Source of the DNA: Trebouxia sp. TZW2008
Lineage: Eukaryota > Chlorophyta > Trebouxiophyceae > Trebouxiales > Trebouxiaceae
Direction of reading: 5' to 3'
Assembly: GCA_002118135.1 (NCBI GenBank)
Contig: BDIU01000229.1
Span: forward strand, 1-64,000
DNA: 64,000 bases
Made by a program: the position numbers and the translations under genes. Each line of letters opens with the position of its first letter. Position 1 is the first letter of the stretch. Below are positions 21,301 to 31,800 of the stretch, piece after piece. The notes below the pieces were generated by a model. That model was not told where the DNA came from. It did not search any database and saw only the letters and a program-made list of their open reading frames with translations.

Positions 21301-24300
21301 GCATTCTGGCAGAGTACTTTTGTGGCAGCATTCAGACCACCTCTTGAAGATGATGCATTGGGTTGCATGGCAAGCAATGCATGCCATTGCCTGTACACTA
21401 GACTTGCGCAGGACTGGGGCGTGGCGCTTGGCGAGGTTTCAAGCGAGTTTTGATGTCATGCTTGCTGCGACCTGACATGTTCAACCTCAGGGCGTGGCGC
21501 TTGAAACCTCGCCAAGCGCCACATCCTGAGATCGAACATGTCAGGTCGCAGCAAGCATGAAATCAAAACTCGAATGGCTTTGAGTGTTTGGACAAGGCCA
21601 TGACAACTGGTCTGCATGCATCCAGACTGCCCAAAGTCCTCTTGGCTGCAAGCGAGCATCAGTCGCCCTGAACCCTGCAGTGATGCGCTTTGCTTAACAT
21701 CCAGCTGCTTAACATCCAGCTGCTGAGGACATCAGCTGTGACAAAACAAGATGCACAGAGCTGGTGACTGATGCAACATAACACAGACTGCAATCACTGC
21801 GACATTTCCACTGATGGCTGGGTGCGCTTCAACCTCCTTTCCCATGCGCAAAATTAGCAAGTCCTGATGACAGTGATTATGGTGTTCTACCTGGGAAGCG
21901 CTGCAGCAGGGACTGCAACCATCTTGGAGACGTACACAACGCAAGTCGCATCAGGGGAGGTGTCGCAGCTCTGCACACCTCTCTCTGCAGCACCAAGTGC
22001 CTGTCAACAGCCACGCACCCATCTGTCAGCACAGCTGCTTTGCACAGTATCGCATGCCATACAAACACACAGCACATCAAGGGATGAGCTGCAGCTCTGC
22101 AACCCGCTCTCTGCAGCACCAAGTGCCTGTCAACAGCCAAGCATCCAAATGTCAGCACAGCAGCATACCACAGTAACACATGTCATATACAATGCACCGG
22201 GTGTTACAGGAGATATTGCAGCTTTGAATGCCTCTCACTGCAGCACCAAGTGTCTGTCAACAGCCATCCCTCTCTGCAGCATCAAGTGACTGTCAACAGC
22301 CACGCACCCACTTGTCAGCACGACGGTAGACCGTACTACAAAATGTCAGACACATTTCACAGGGTTTTAGCGGCAATGGTGCAGCTCTGCAACCCTCTCT
22401 CTTCAGCATCAAGTGCCTGTCGACAGCCACGCTCCCACCGTCAGCATAGCAGCCCAACATTGTCACACATGTTATATAAAAGGCAGCAGGCATCAGGGCA
22501 TGCTGCAGCTCTGCACGCTTCTCTTTGCAGCACCAAGTGCCTATCAACAGCCAGGCATTCACCCATCAGTACAACAGCACATTGTGACACTGCCTGTCCA
22601 GGCATCAACACAGCAACACACTTCTGAAGGTCTGCAGGCAGCTTGACACCTTTCAGGTGCAGCTGCTGTGGTGGTAGCAGCCTGCCAAGGCGGCCTGGGG
22701 CAGCAGTGCCAGGATCTGGCAGATGCTGTACAACCATGCTTAGCAATGCCTCAGATACATAGAGCTTCTGGCCCCTTGATAGGTATCACATCAGCCTGAT
22801 TACAGCACTGGCCTGCCTGTTGCAGGTCTGTAGGGAGCTGGGCGCCTTTCAAGCATTTTGGCTCCATAAGTCATGAAAGCAAGCTGACTATAGCACTAGC
22901 CTACCTGTTGAAGGTCTGCAGGCAGCTTGACACCTTTCAGGTGCAGCTGCTGTGGTGGTAGCAGCCTGGCAAGGCAGCCTGGGGCAGCACTGGCAGGATC
23001 TGGCAGATGTTGTTCTACAATGCTTAGCAGTGCCTCAGATACATAGAGCTTCTGACCCCTTGATAGGTATCACAGCAGCCTGATCACAGCACTGGCCTAC
23101 CTTTTGGAGGTCTGTGGGCAGCTTGACGCCTTTCAGGTGCAGCTGCTGTAACAGTAGCAGCCCAGTGAGCTGCTGGCCACAATCACTGACAGAGCAGCAA
23201 GCTGGAAATGACATTAGCCCACCTTTGGAAGGTATGGGCAGCTGGAACCCCTTCCAGATGCGACTGCTGTGGCAGCAAGGGATGGCCAGCTTGGCAAGGG
23301 ACCAGCTGCTGATCACTGACAAGAGTGCAGGCTAAACATCAATCTCGGTCTACCTGTTGAAGGTCGGAAGGCAGCTGGGCGCCTTTCAGGTGCAGCTGCT
23401 GTGGAGGCAACAGCCTGGCAAGGCGACCAGGCGCGGCAGTGGCAGGATCTGGCAGGTGCTGCACTGCCATGCTTAGCACTGCCTCAGATAGAGGCAGCCA
23501 GGCCTTCAGCAGCGTCCGTAGCGCTGTGCGTGCGTCAGGATGTGCCAGCATGCGGTCTGTCACCTGCAGCAGAACTTGAAATTATGGCGGTGCTTCATGC
23601 AGACAGCACACTTCAAAGATCTGAGCTGTGCGTGCAGCTGGAGGTGCCAGCATTTGGTCTGTGTCCTGCAGCAAGACTTTGCCTTTTGGGCCTAGAACAG
23701 GAATCAAACTCATGATAGACGTGCTTAGGGGCTGAAGCATTGGTCTTGCAAGCTTTGATTTTCCATGTGTCAGCAAGCAACAGCACTGCAAAAGATGACA
23801 GACAAAAGACTCCTTTGGTGCTTCTGACCAAAACTATGAGCATATGCCTGATAGGTCTATAGCAGCCACAGCAATCAAGCATGTAGAGTGACAGTGCTGA
23901 AAGTGCGACAGCTGCACAGCTGTGATTCAGCTCATAAGCTTGCAGCAGCTTTTTGGGCAATGCAATAGACCAGATAAGGCTGCAATCTCTGAATCAAAGG
24001 CTTAGCAAGTACACTCAAACTGCAATGAGGCACCCCAAATACTGTTGAGGTACAACAGGACCCCGAAACCTTGCACGCCCATCCCATTTGAACAGTGTTC
24101 TGATGATAGGCAGTTTGGCAGAATCAGCCCAGGCTGCTCTTGTGCTCAGAAGGAAGGTCACCTGAGTAAGACCCAAGCTCTTGGCAGCTTTGCCGAGAGC
24201 ATTCTTCACATCTGCGCCTGGGTTACACACCTCATACAGCTTCCACAGGGGCTCCAAAGCTAGCTGCACATACAAACAAGTTGTTGATTGGAGAAAGGCT

Positions 24301-26869
24301 TGTTTTTGCCCAACAAACGAGCAGATTGTGTGGATGTTGCTGACCCTAACACCCACTATGCCAGTTGCTGCCTCTTCAAGATCTTTGCAGCAGCAGGCTG
24401 CAACAAGGGAAGGTGCACTGTGCCTCAGATATGCAGCCCCGCACTTGCACAGCCAGGCGCAGAGATGCACACTGCGTGAGCTTGAGCAGGTTTGGCATCC
24501 GCATCATCATGCTCCAGCAACACTGGCATAACAAGCACCATAGCATGCATGGGTGCTGCAATGCGCAATGCATGACCTGGCACAGGTCACAAGTGCTAGG
24601 CAATTGCATCAGAACACCTCAGCAGGGTCGGGCATCACCTGCACAAACAGAGGCTTGTGCTTGTGCGCTTGGTCCGCTTTGATCTTCACAATGCGCTTTG
24701 TCTTGGGCTGGAAGGCAAAATCTCCCCAAAGGGCTTGTTCCAGTCCAGAGGCATTACAGCCAAGCTTGTCTGTGTACTGCTTGGCCATCTGGCCAATTCT
24801 GAATGCCCAGCCGTCATGGGCACTGGCAAAGGCAACATTGCCCAGCTGAGGCTGAAAGTGGTCTTCTTTGTCTTCAAGGTCAACCTCGTCATGCTGGGCC
24901 CTGTGTTGGCAAACAAAGCAGTGTAAGCATGCTTCTATGAGGATGCACAGGTTGTGCTGTGTGTAGATGACACTAAAGCTGCTCTTGAGGAAACGTAGCA
25001 CGCTTATGTCACTGTGTGACTGCAGATACTGCAACAAAGAGCTGTGGACCGCAGTCTCTACAGAGCTTGGAATTGCGCAAGCAGTGCTGCTGCTGCTACT
25101 GCAAAGAGTGAGTGGAAGTGTGCCAAGTTCACAGCACGCGTGGGCAATTAGGGGACTTGCCCACAATCTGCATTTGCCTTGATGCTTGCAAGAGCCAGGA
25201 TTGCATCTGCCAGTCTACCTCCGTTATGCAGCTCTTGCTTTCGGGAATGCTCAAAACCATGCTGACATGAGTGATGATGCCCTTGATGCATTGCATAACA
25301 GTGAAAAAATTGCCCTGAGTCTGCATTTGCCTTGGTGTCCTCGTGAGCCAGAACTGCATCAGCCCCTGTTATGAAGCTCTCGCTCTCACAGGCGATCGCA
25401 ATCGTGTTGACTCATGTGATAATGCTCTTGATGCATTGCACAGCAATAAAGAACTTGCCCAGAGTCTGCATTTGCCTTGGTGTTCTCGTGAGCCAGGACT
25501 GCATCAGCCTCCGACATGAAGCTCTCGCTCTCAAAGGCGCTCACAATCATGTTGACTTGAGTGATGATGCCTTTGATGCGGTCATAAGCCTCCTGTGGTG
25601 CTAGTTGCAGCTCCAGGATCAGCCGATCAATCTTGTTGACGACCAGACACAACTGAACCTGCAACAGTATTGCCAGTGTTTGGTGTCAGGTTATGCATTG
25701 AGACACGACTAACCCTGCAACAGAAGTGCCAGTGCTTGGTGGTAGCTTATTTACAGAAACCTCAGCTCTTGGTAAGCTGTGTGCAGCAGTCCTGTGATTG
25801 ACCCGTGTGCATGCAGAATACATGTGCTGCAAAAAAGACGCTTGCACAGCATTTGTCCTGCAGATTGAGATAGAGGCATAAATCATCACGTTTGGGCATC
25901 AGCAAGGCTACGCAGTGAGTGATGCAGACATCTCATGCAGATACCATCACAGCGCATTTGCTTGCAAATATGGCAGTGCCACAGCACATTGAGCCTTTCT
26001 TCCAATGCATTTCTGCTCAATTGCGCTTTTTTGGGCATTGCCTGCATGAGTTAACACATCAATTACGCACTACTGCGATAGTGCAACACAACGACTTACC
26101 TTTTCCTCCCAGGCCTGCCTGAGCACAGCATGAGTTTGAATGCAGACTCCCTCTACAGCGTCGACTAGAACCAAGGCTCCGTCACTCAGGCGTGCTGCTG
26201 TTGACACTTCACTGCAGAAATCTACATGTCCTGGGGAGTCTATCAGGTTCATCAGGAAGCCTGCAGCAGACAAACGAAGTGCTGACTGTGTATGTGTAGC
26301 AGCAAGGTGCCTTCAGCAATGAACGCCTGTGTATGAGATTGGTCAGTAAGACAGCAGCTTAATTTAGGGAGATGTCCAACAACACGATACATGTTTATCA
26401 CAGCTGACAGGATGGTACTGCTTGAGCTTTGTGCGCAACTATGGTGCATGATTGCACAGCATGATGCCCTAATTGTCAGGAATGTCTTGCCTTGTGCTGC
26501 TTTCTCTTCTTCAGGCAGCCCTCTTGTGCCCTCAGGCTTGTGCGCAGCCCCTGGAACATACAGCAGGGAAATGGAGCTGGACTTCATGGTGATGCCACGT
26601 GCCTGCTCATCGTCCCTGCTGTCCAAGTAGCGCATTTCCCCGACTAGCTTGGGATGTATGAGGCCGTTTGATGCTATGAGATGATCGGAAAGTGTTGTCT
26701 TGCCATGGTCGACATGTGCCAGGATACATATATTCCTGATTCGGGCCTGCAGGAAGCAGACAAAGCAACGTCATCAGCATAACGTGTCGAAGTTTTGTTG
26801 CAGACGGAAGACAACGTGACTCACAGTGTGTTGCTGCAGGCCACTCAAAACGTCAACGCTGACACTCAT
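15378..26869 (-). CDS. EFL1: Elongation factor-like GTPase 1 (EFL1/Ria1)
   Basis: Cytosolic GTPase that with SBDS evicts eIF6 from nascent 60S subunits. Exons (minus): 26869-26825, 26746-26491, 26260-26100, 25658-25459, 24900-24639, 24263-24162, 23563-23354, about 21145-21000, about 20808-20648, about 20119-19970, 19474-19377, 18785-18009, 17589-17326, about 16972-16739, about 16391-16312, 16092-15949, 15613-15378. Nearly all phases agree. G domain: HVDHGKTT (G1), [12 protein letters not shown] (switch I), DSPGHVDF (G3), NKIDRL (G4). Later family landmarks are [73 protein letters not shown] and [13 protein letters not shown]; the end KQRTRARK is basic. The start at 26869 gives [15 protein letters not shown] joined to [15 protein letters not shown]. 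Roughly 1,150 aa, the usual size. The 18785 exon contains a long Asp/Thr/Ser-rich insert. Confidence 0.93.
18955..19372 (-). repeat. Cys-rich 60-bp tandem repeat after EFL1 exon 19474-19377
   Basis: About seven imperfect units of 55-65 bp read on the minus strand as variants of [13 protein letters not shown]. The minus frame stays open from the upstream EFL1 exon for about 200 codons. The plus strand is also open for about 200 codons. A donor-like GTGTTC right after the FRES codons would splice the array out, and FRES joined to VVEATTANG of the next exon resembles other EFL1 proteins. Either an intronic repeat or a lineage-specific insert; I favour intronic. Confidence 0.75.
20468..20600 (-). 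repeat. Degenerate copy of EFL1 exon 20808-20648
   Basis: Reads on the minus strand as [20 protein letters not shown], almost identical to the exon end [20 protein letters not shown], with a diverged first half. A further trace (CTAGGAGGCTGCATGCC) lies near 20386. The copies are downstream of the true exon in gene direction. Confidence 0.85.
21421..21572. repeat. Interleaved pair of inverted repeats
   Basis: Segment A (21421-21445) has its reverse complement at 21498-21522, apparently perfect over 25 bp. Segment B (about 21445-21482) has its reverse complement at 21534-21572 with one mismatch. The order is A, B, A', B', so the two stems cannot form as simple nested hairpins. GGCGTGGCGCTTG is also present as a direct repeat at 21419 and 21491. 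It lies in an EFL1 intron. Confidence 0.9.
21955..22560 (-). repeat. About 126-bp tandem repeat in an EFL1 intron
   Basis: Four or five units share AGCACCAAGTGCCTGTCAAC and flanking GCAGCTCTGCA. On the minus strand the units read [35 protein letters not shown] and [12 protein letters not shown]. The 126-bp spacing of the first two keeps one frame. I do not see the peptide in the EFL1 exons, so the parent is unknown. Confidence 0.8.
22630..23353 (-). repeat. Three or four copies of EFL1 exon 23563-23354
   Basis: Copies at about 22746-22635 ([19 protein letters not shown]), 23020-22905 ([20 protein letters not shown]) and shorter ones near 23160-23100 and 23275-23225 repeat the exon end, including [11 protein letters not shown] and a donor-like GT or GG. 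Spacing is 130-270 bp. The first half of the exon ([18 protein letters not shown]) is absent from the copies. Confidence 0.87.
25129..25440 (-). repeat. Two downstream copies of EFL1 exon 25658-25459
   Basis: The 3' half of the exon is repeated at about 25440-25310 and 25295-25129. The segment around [18 protein letters not shown] is recognisable, but with frame breaks. The GGGCAA motif that forms the GC donor in the true exon is still present in each copy (near 25153, 25310 and 25454). Confidence 0.82.
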
Positions 26870-28891
26870 CCCCGTGTGTCGGCGTTTACCACAGCGGCGA
26901 GCTTTCGGATCGGTTGGCTCAGGAAGCTGGAGACGGACACGGCATCACTGCAGAACGAACGCTGTGCCTGTTGTTTGGACGTGCGGTGTGCAACGGATTT
27001 AGTGGATTCCACGGCGCGCTGCATGCGCATAAATGCATTGTCACAGCACATGCACAGCACGACAGCTCATGACCTATTAGGGCAAAAAACTTACGAATTC
27101 AAATTCTTCCTGATTCCACTTCCGCCCAGCAACTTATTTTGCCATCTCAGCAGCGGGAACAGCAGCAGCAGTGATGGAGAACAGCTGCAGCAACAGGGAG
27201 AGACAAACGGTGAACACACCAGCAACATGACGCGTAAAGGGCAATGCCCTATGCCACAGCTGGAAAGCAAATGAACCGACACTGGCGGCAGCAGCATGCA
27301 TGTGCAGCCAGCACTACCTGAACGCAGCATACATTTGATGCTCTGCAGATGTTGGTGACACCAGGCGATACAAACAAGCTGCAGGAGATGTGCCTACGCC
27401 CACAGTAACGTGACCTGGAAATGAGTGCCAAGTCAATACAGGAATGAAGCCTCTAAAGAGGTTCACTTATACGCTTATGGCAGCAGCACAAACGCTTGCA
27501 AAACGGAATCAAGCAAAATCTACTGCAGTGCCAGCAATACCTGATCAAGATGCTGCACAGCTCTGTGTTGGGCCAACAACAAAATGGCGAAAACTAACGC
27601 CATGTTTGGTCAAACTTTCACACAGCAGTCAGCTCAACTTCTGATTCTGGGCAGCAGTGTATCCTGATGAGGCAAAGGAGCTCCTCAAGTACGTAGCAAG
27701 CCTTTGCAACTAATTGCTGAATGGATTGTAATTCTGTTGGAGTACACGTGGCACCAGAGGGGCAGTTGATCAAAATGCTGCCAGCTAGCTGTTCTTGAGC
27801 TTCCTGGCAACTTCTGCTGGACAATTGTGTCCTCTCAAGTGCACATGTCTGAAACTAGCATTGAGTTCTCAAGTACCTGCAGGCAAATATCTTGCGCTGC
27901 ATATCAGCTTCACGTCCTTGCAAGGCATGCTAGGTGTCTGCCAGCAAGCATGCACAATCTGCTGCAAAAACTGCCCAATTGAGCTTGGGAGATCCAATGG
28001 TGGATGCTTTGCATGGCATACAGAATAGGCAAGTCATGTGCACAAGCGACTACAACAGCACTTGCTGAGCTCATGAGCCACGTCAGTCACAAGATGAGAC
28101 CACTGCACAGATGTGAACATGGCTTTGATTGCTTGGATCTGTCTTTGCTGGTTCTTTGTAGCACGCTGAAACGTGCAACCTGCCGTTTCTTTGCTGGTTC
28201 ATAGCCTGGTGTATTTCATTGAGCACTGCAGACAGAGCAGCTGACGGTGCTTGTTGCAGCTGTGGTGCCCATTTTTGGTGTGCTTGGGTTGAGCCAGCCT
28301 GTATAAAAATTTTGGACCAAAAGAGTGGTGTATACATGCTGTAGCCGTCATGTCAGTACCTGGCATGCAGCAGAGTGATGTTCACAAACTTTTGATACAG
28401 ATTGCAAATGGAGACCTGACGCGAATGGGTCTGTAGTTTTTCGTGCTGAGCGTGGTTTGCTTCACATGTTCTGGAAGACGAAGCGGCAGTACTCCAGTGA
28501 CTGCTTTTGTGCGGCCTTTTCCCTGGACAGGTCGAGCGATACACAAAAGCGAGTGACACAAAACGATCGTGATTCATCAGTGCAGACCAACGTGCAGGTT
28601 CAGCAAGCTCGCTCGCTGCCGAAAAGGCGTATTGACCGTGTTCAGCTGACTTGGCGGCAAGGAGCATACGTGCAGGATCGAGAACGTGGGAGCAACTGCC
28701 TCGCGAGTCCCGTCGTCACCCAAGAGCAGCGGGTTCTGCAGAATTGCGCAGCTGAAGATTGCGCGTGAGCTTGCATCCAGTTGGTCTTGCCAAGAAGCAG
28801 CACTTTAGCCGGCCAGCATGGTGGGTTGACTTTTGCACAAGCGGAAGTTGCCACTGCGCATGAGTTGACCTGCGAAATCAACAATGTACTC
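26870..28891. other. Divergent intergenic region between EFL1 and the TDO-like gene
   Basis: About 2 kb between two start codons that point away from each other. It should hold both promoters and 5' UTRs. Several open frames occur (for example 28457-28768 on plus) but none has recognisable motifs or fits the splice patterns of the neighbours. I see no clear repeat or RNA gene. Confidence 0.6.
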
Positions 28892-31800
28892 ATGTCGCAG
28901 ACCGCGCAATCAGAAGCAATTCAAAATTGGCTGGTCGCGAAAAAGCGTGTCATCCTACTCTATGAAGACTACGTTCATCTTCTACCTCTGCAGCAGGTGA
29001 TTCCAACCCTCAAGCTGCACAAACGGGGTCTGCAGGGTTGTCAGCACGCGTCAGGCTGGTTGCTGCTTGCAGATTTGGGACAACCCTGTCACAGAAAAGC
29101 CAGCCCTTGAGCCCTGTTTTGTAGCTGCTTTCCATGGCATTGAACTGTGTTTCCTGCTGTTGGCAGAGTTCATCAGCGATGACCGCAAGTACGTCTTTAG
29201 AAGACCTCGCATTGAGATGGTGGCAACAGACATACAGAAGCAATGCTTGCTGCTGACAGAGGTTAGTCATGGACCTGACACCTGCATATTTGTAAGTCCT
29301 GAGCTGACAACAAAGCAGAAGATTTAAAGGCACAAACTATCCAGACAAAGTTGAAGATGTCCTGACAGACCTCTTTGCAACCAGAATCGCCTTCTGTCTT
29401 GCGCTATTGCTTACGCTATTACTTACGCTCTTACTTACTGCTACTTGAGTCCATTTACGCTATCGCTCCAGCACGCCAGCCTTTTCACCTTGTAAGCTGT
29501 ATTCATGTGCACACGCAGGTTGTTGATGGCGAGTTAGAGGAAGACACAGCTGATGTGAGCAGGGCAAGCCTAACACAGCATTTCCCATTTGAAGCGTGTC
29601 CCCCAACCACTAGTCAAGCCTCCCACTCTCCCAGTTTGCAGCGCCTCATTGATGCCATCACAACAAGCAGAGGTGCCATGACAGTGGCCGAGCGCAATTC
29701 CCTCATCAAGGCAAGGAGTTTTGTCTGTCTCAACCCGATTTAATGTGACTTGCATTAGCTCTCTTCAAGCACAGAATTGGCCTTTGTTGGGTGGACTCCC
29801 AACCTTGCTTTGACGTAACTATATTGTACTAGCAGAGCTGCCGTGTTTGTGGCTGAGCGCAACTCCCTCATCAAGACAAGGGTGTTTGCGTGTCTCAGTG
29901 ATGTGCCTGTCTCAAGTATGCGGCTTGTTGTAGCTTGTTTGAGCTCTGTTCCAGCATTGCAATGACTTCTGCTGTCTTGATACCTGACTTTGATGTTCAT
30001 GTAGCTTTGCTAAACCAGCAGAGATGCGATGACATTGGCTGAATGCAACTCCCTCATCGACGCAAGGACTTTTGTCTGTCTCAATGATGTTCTGTTTCTC
30101 TAATGTGAGCTCTGTTTCAGCATTGCGCTGACTTCTGCTGGGTTAAGTTCTGAATATGCTTTGGTCTGACACTGTGAAACCAGACCAGGTGCCATGACAC
30201 AAGTTGAGCGTAACTCTCTTGCCAAGGCAAGATGACCTGTCACCCAGGTAAAGGGTTGCTGTGAATAGCCGCTGTGTTTGCTGTTGTTTCTGGCCTTAAC
30301 TTTGATTCAGATCTGTTCATACACAATGCACTGCCTGCTATAGGTGGTGCTGAACATCATCAACAACACTTTGGACATTTTGCTCATTGGCTGTCAACAT
30401 TTGCTGTTTTCCAAACTTGATAGAATCACAATTCCAGGAGTGCTGACTCTAGGTGTGCTGAATGCAGCGAACACCTTTTGACAGTTCCTTCATGAGCTGT
30501 GCTCATTTGCTGCTTCCCCAACTTGATGGAGCCATAGTCACAAGGTTGCACTGCTGACTGCAGGTGGTGCTCAACATCACAAACACCTTTGACAGTTCCT
30601 TCAGCCGCTGGACTGTGGGACTCGGCATTGAGCACCAACTCAACGAGCTCCGAGTCGCTGCCGGCCTGCAAGAAGAAGCACGCTTCCGGGTCAGAGCCAG
30701 GAATCTAGACTATTCACAACTAGTACACCCTGAGGTACCTTATGCCTGCTCGTATCCATGCTGGGTTATTCACATGACGGAACCATCTGCTCACAGTCAT
30801 TGCATCCTGAGGTACCTGATTGTCTGGCCGGAACACCGCTCCTCCATCTCATGATAAAGTCAACTTGCTTTCAGCAGATGTCGTAGGGGTTTCAATAATC
30901 CACATTGTATTTTCTCCAGCTTGTCCTGCATACGAGCTAGCCATATGTCTAGGGGCATTGTAGTGAGAGCGGCAGCTGTGCAGATGATGGCTGGATGACT
31001 GCAGGCTCCTTGCAGTCACACTGTTGCTGTTGCTGGCAATTTTGAAAGACTCATAGGCTTGACAGCAGTGTCAACTTCACACGAGGCCTCAGGCCCGTGC
31101 AAAAGCTTGCTGTCAGAAACTTCAGTAGGGTTTGTGCCTTGCATTGTAAACCGCAGCATAGTGCATTATAGGAAGTCAGACAAACAATTGTACAGCTGTC
31201 GTACACGGTTTTTAGGCGACTCGGCCTGGCGAGTTTCCAAGCACGCAGACTTCTTCTTCGGGACACTTCACTCGGGCAGTGAGTGCTGGGCCTGCATAGT
31301 GCACAATAGGATAGCCATCGCCCAACAGGCCACTATCATGACTTGTCTCAATCTGACTGTTTTGTCTGGTTTCTGAGCACTCAAATCATGCAATGACTGC
31401 TGTCCAGGTTGTGGAAACGACGCTGTCAGGAGAGGTGTATGAGCATGAGGAGGACTTCTTCTTCAGGACAGTGCACTTGGGCAGTGAGTGTTGGGCCTTC
31501 ATAGTTCACAATAGGATAGCCATTGCCCAAGAAGCTGCTGAACAAGGGCAGTGGAACATTGCATCTGCCAGGATCATTCAGGTCAGATCTACAGCACTGC
31601 ACAGCTCATCAAGACTTGATGCTCAGCAACACTCAATGACCATCTCAGTGCTGAAATTTCATCAGGCATAACAAGATAGCCATCGCCCGACAAGCGGCTG
31701 AGCAGCAATGGTGGATTACTGCATCTGCCAGGATTGTTCAAGTAAGATTTCATAACTGTGTGATGAGCTACACATTCTATGGTGCTAGAGAGCCTTATTG

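Noticed and set aside
21421..21572. MITE or transposon with terminal inverted repeats
   Set aside because: The pairs are interleaved rather than terminal, and I see no target-site duplication; kept only as an inverted repeat.
28457..28768. 103-codon plus open frame upstream of the TDO-like gene
   Set aside because: No motif, no family-like segment, and no splice site that joins it in phase to the next exon; possibly 5' UTR.
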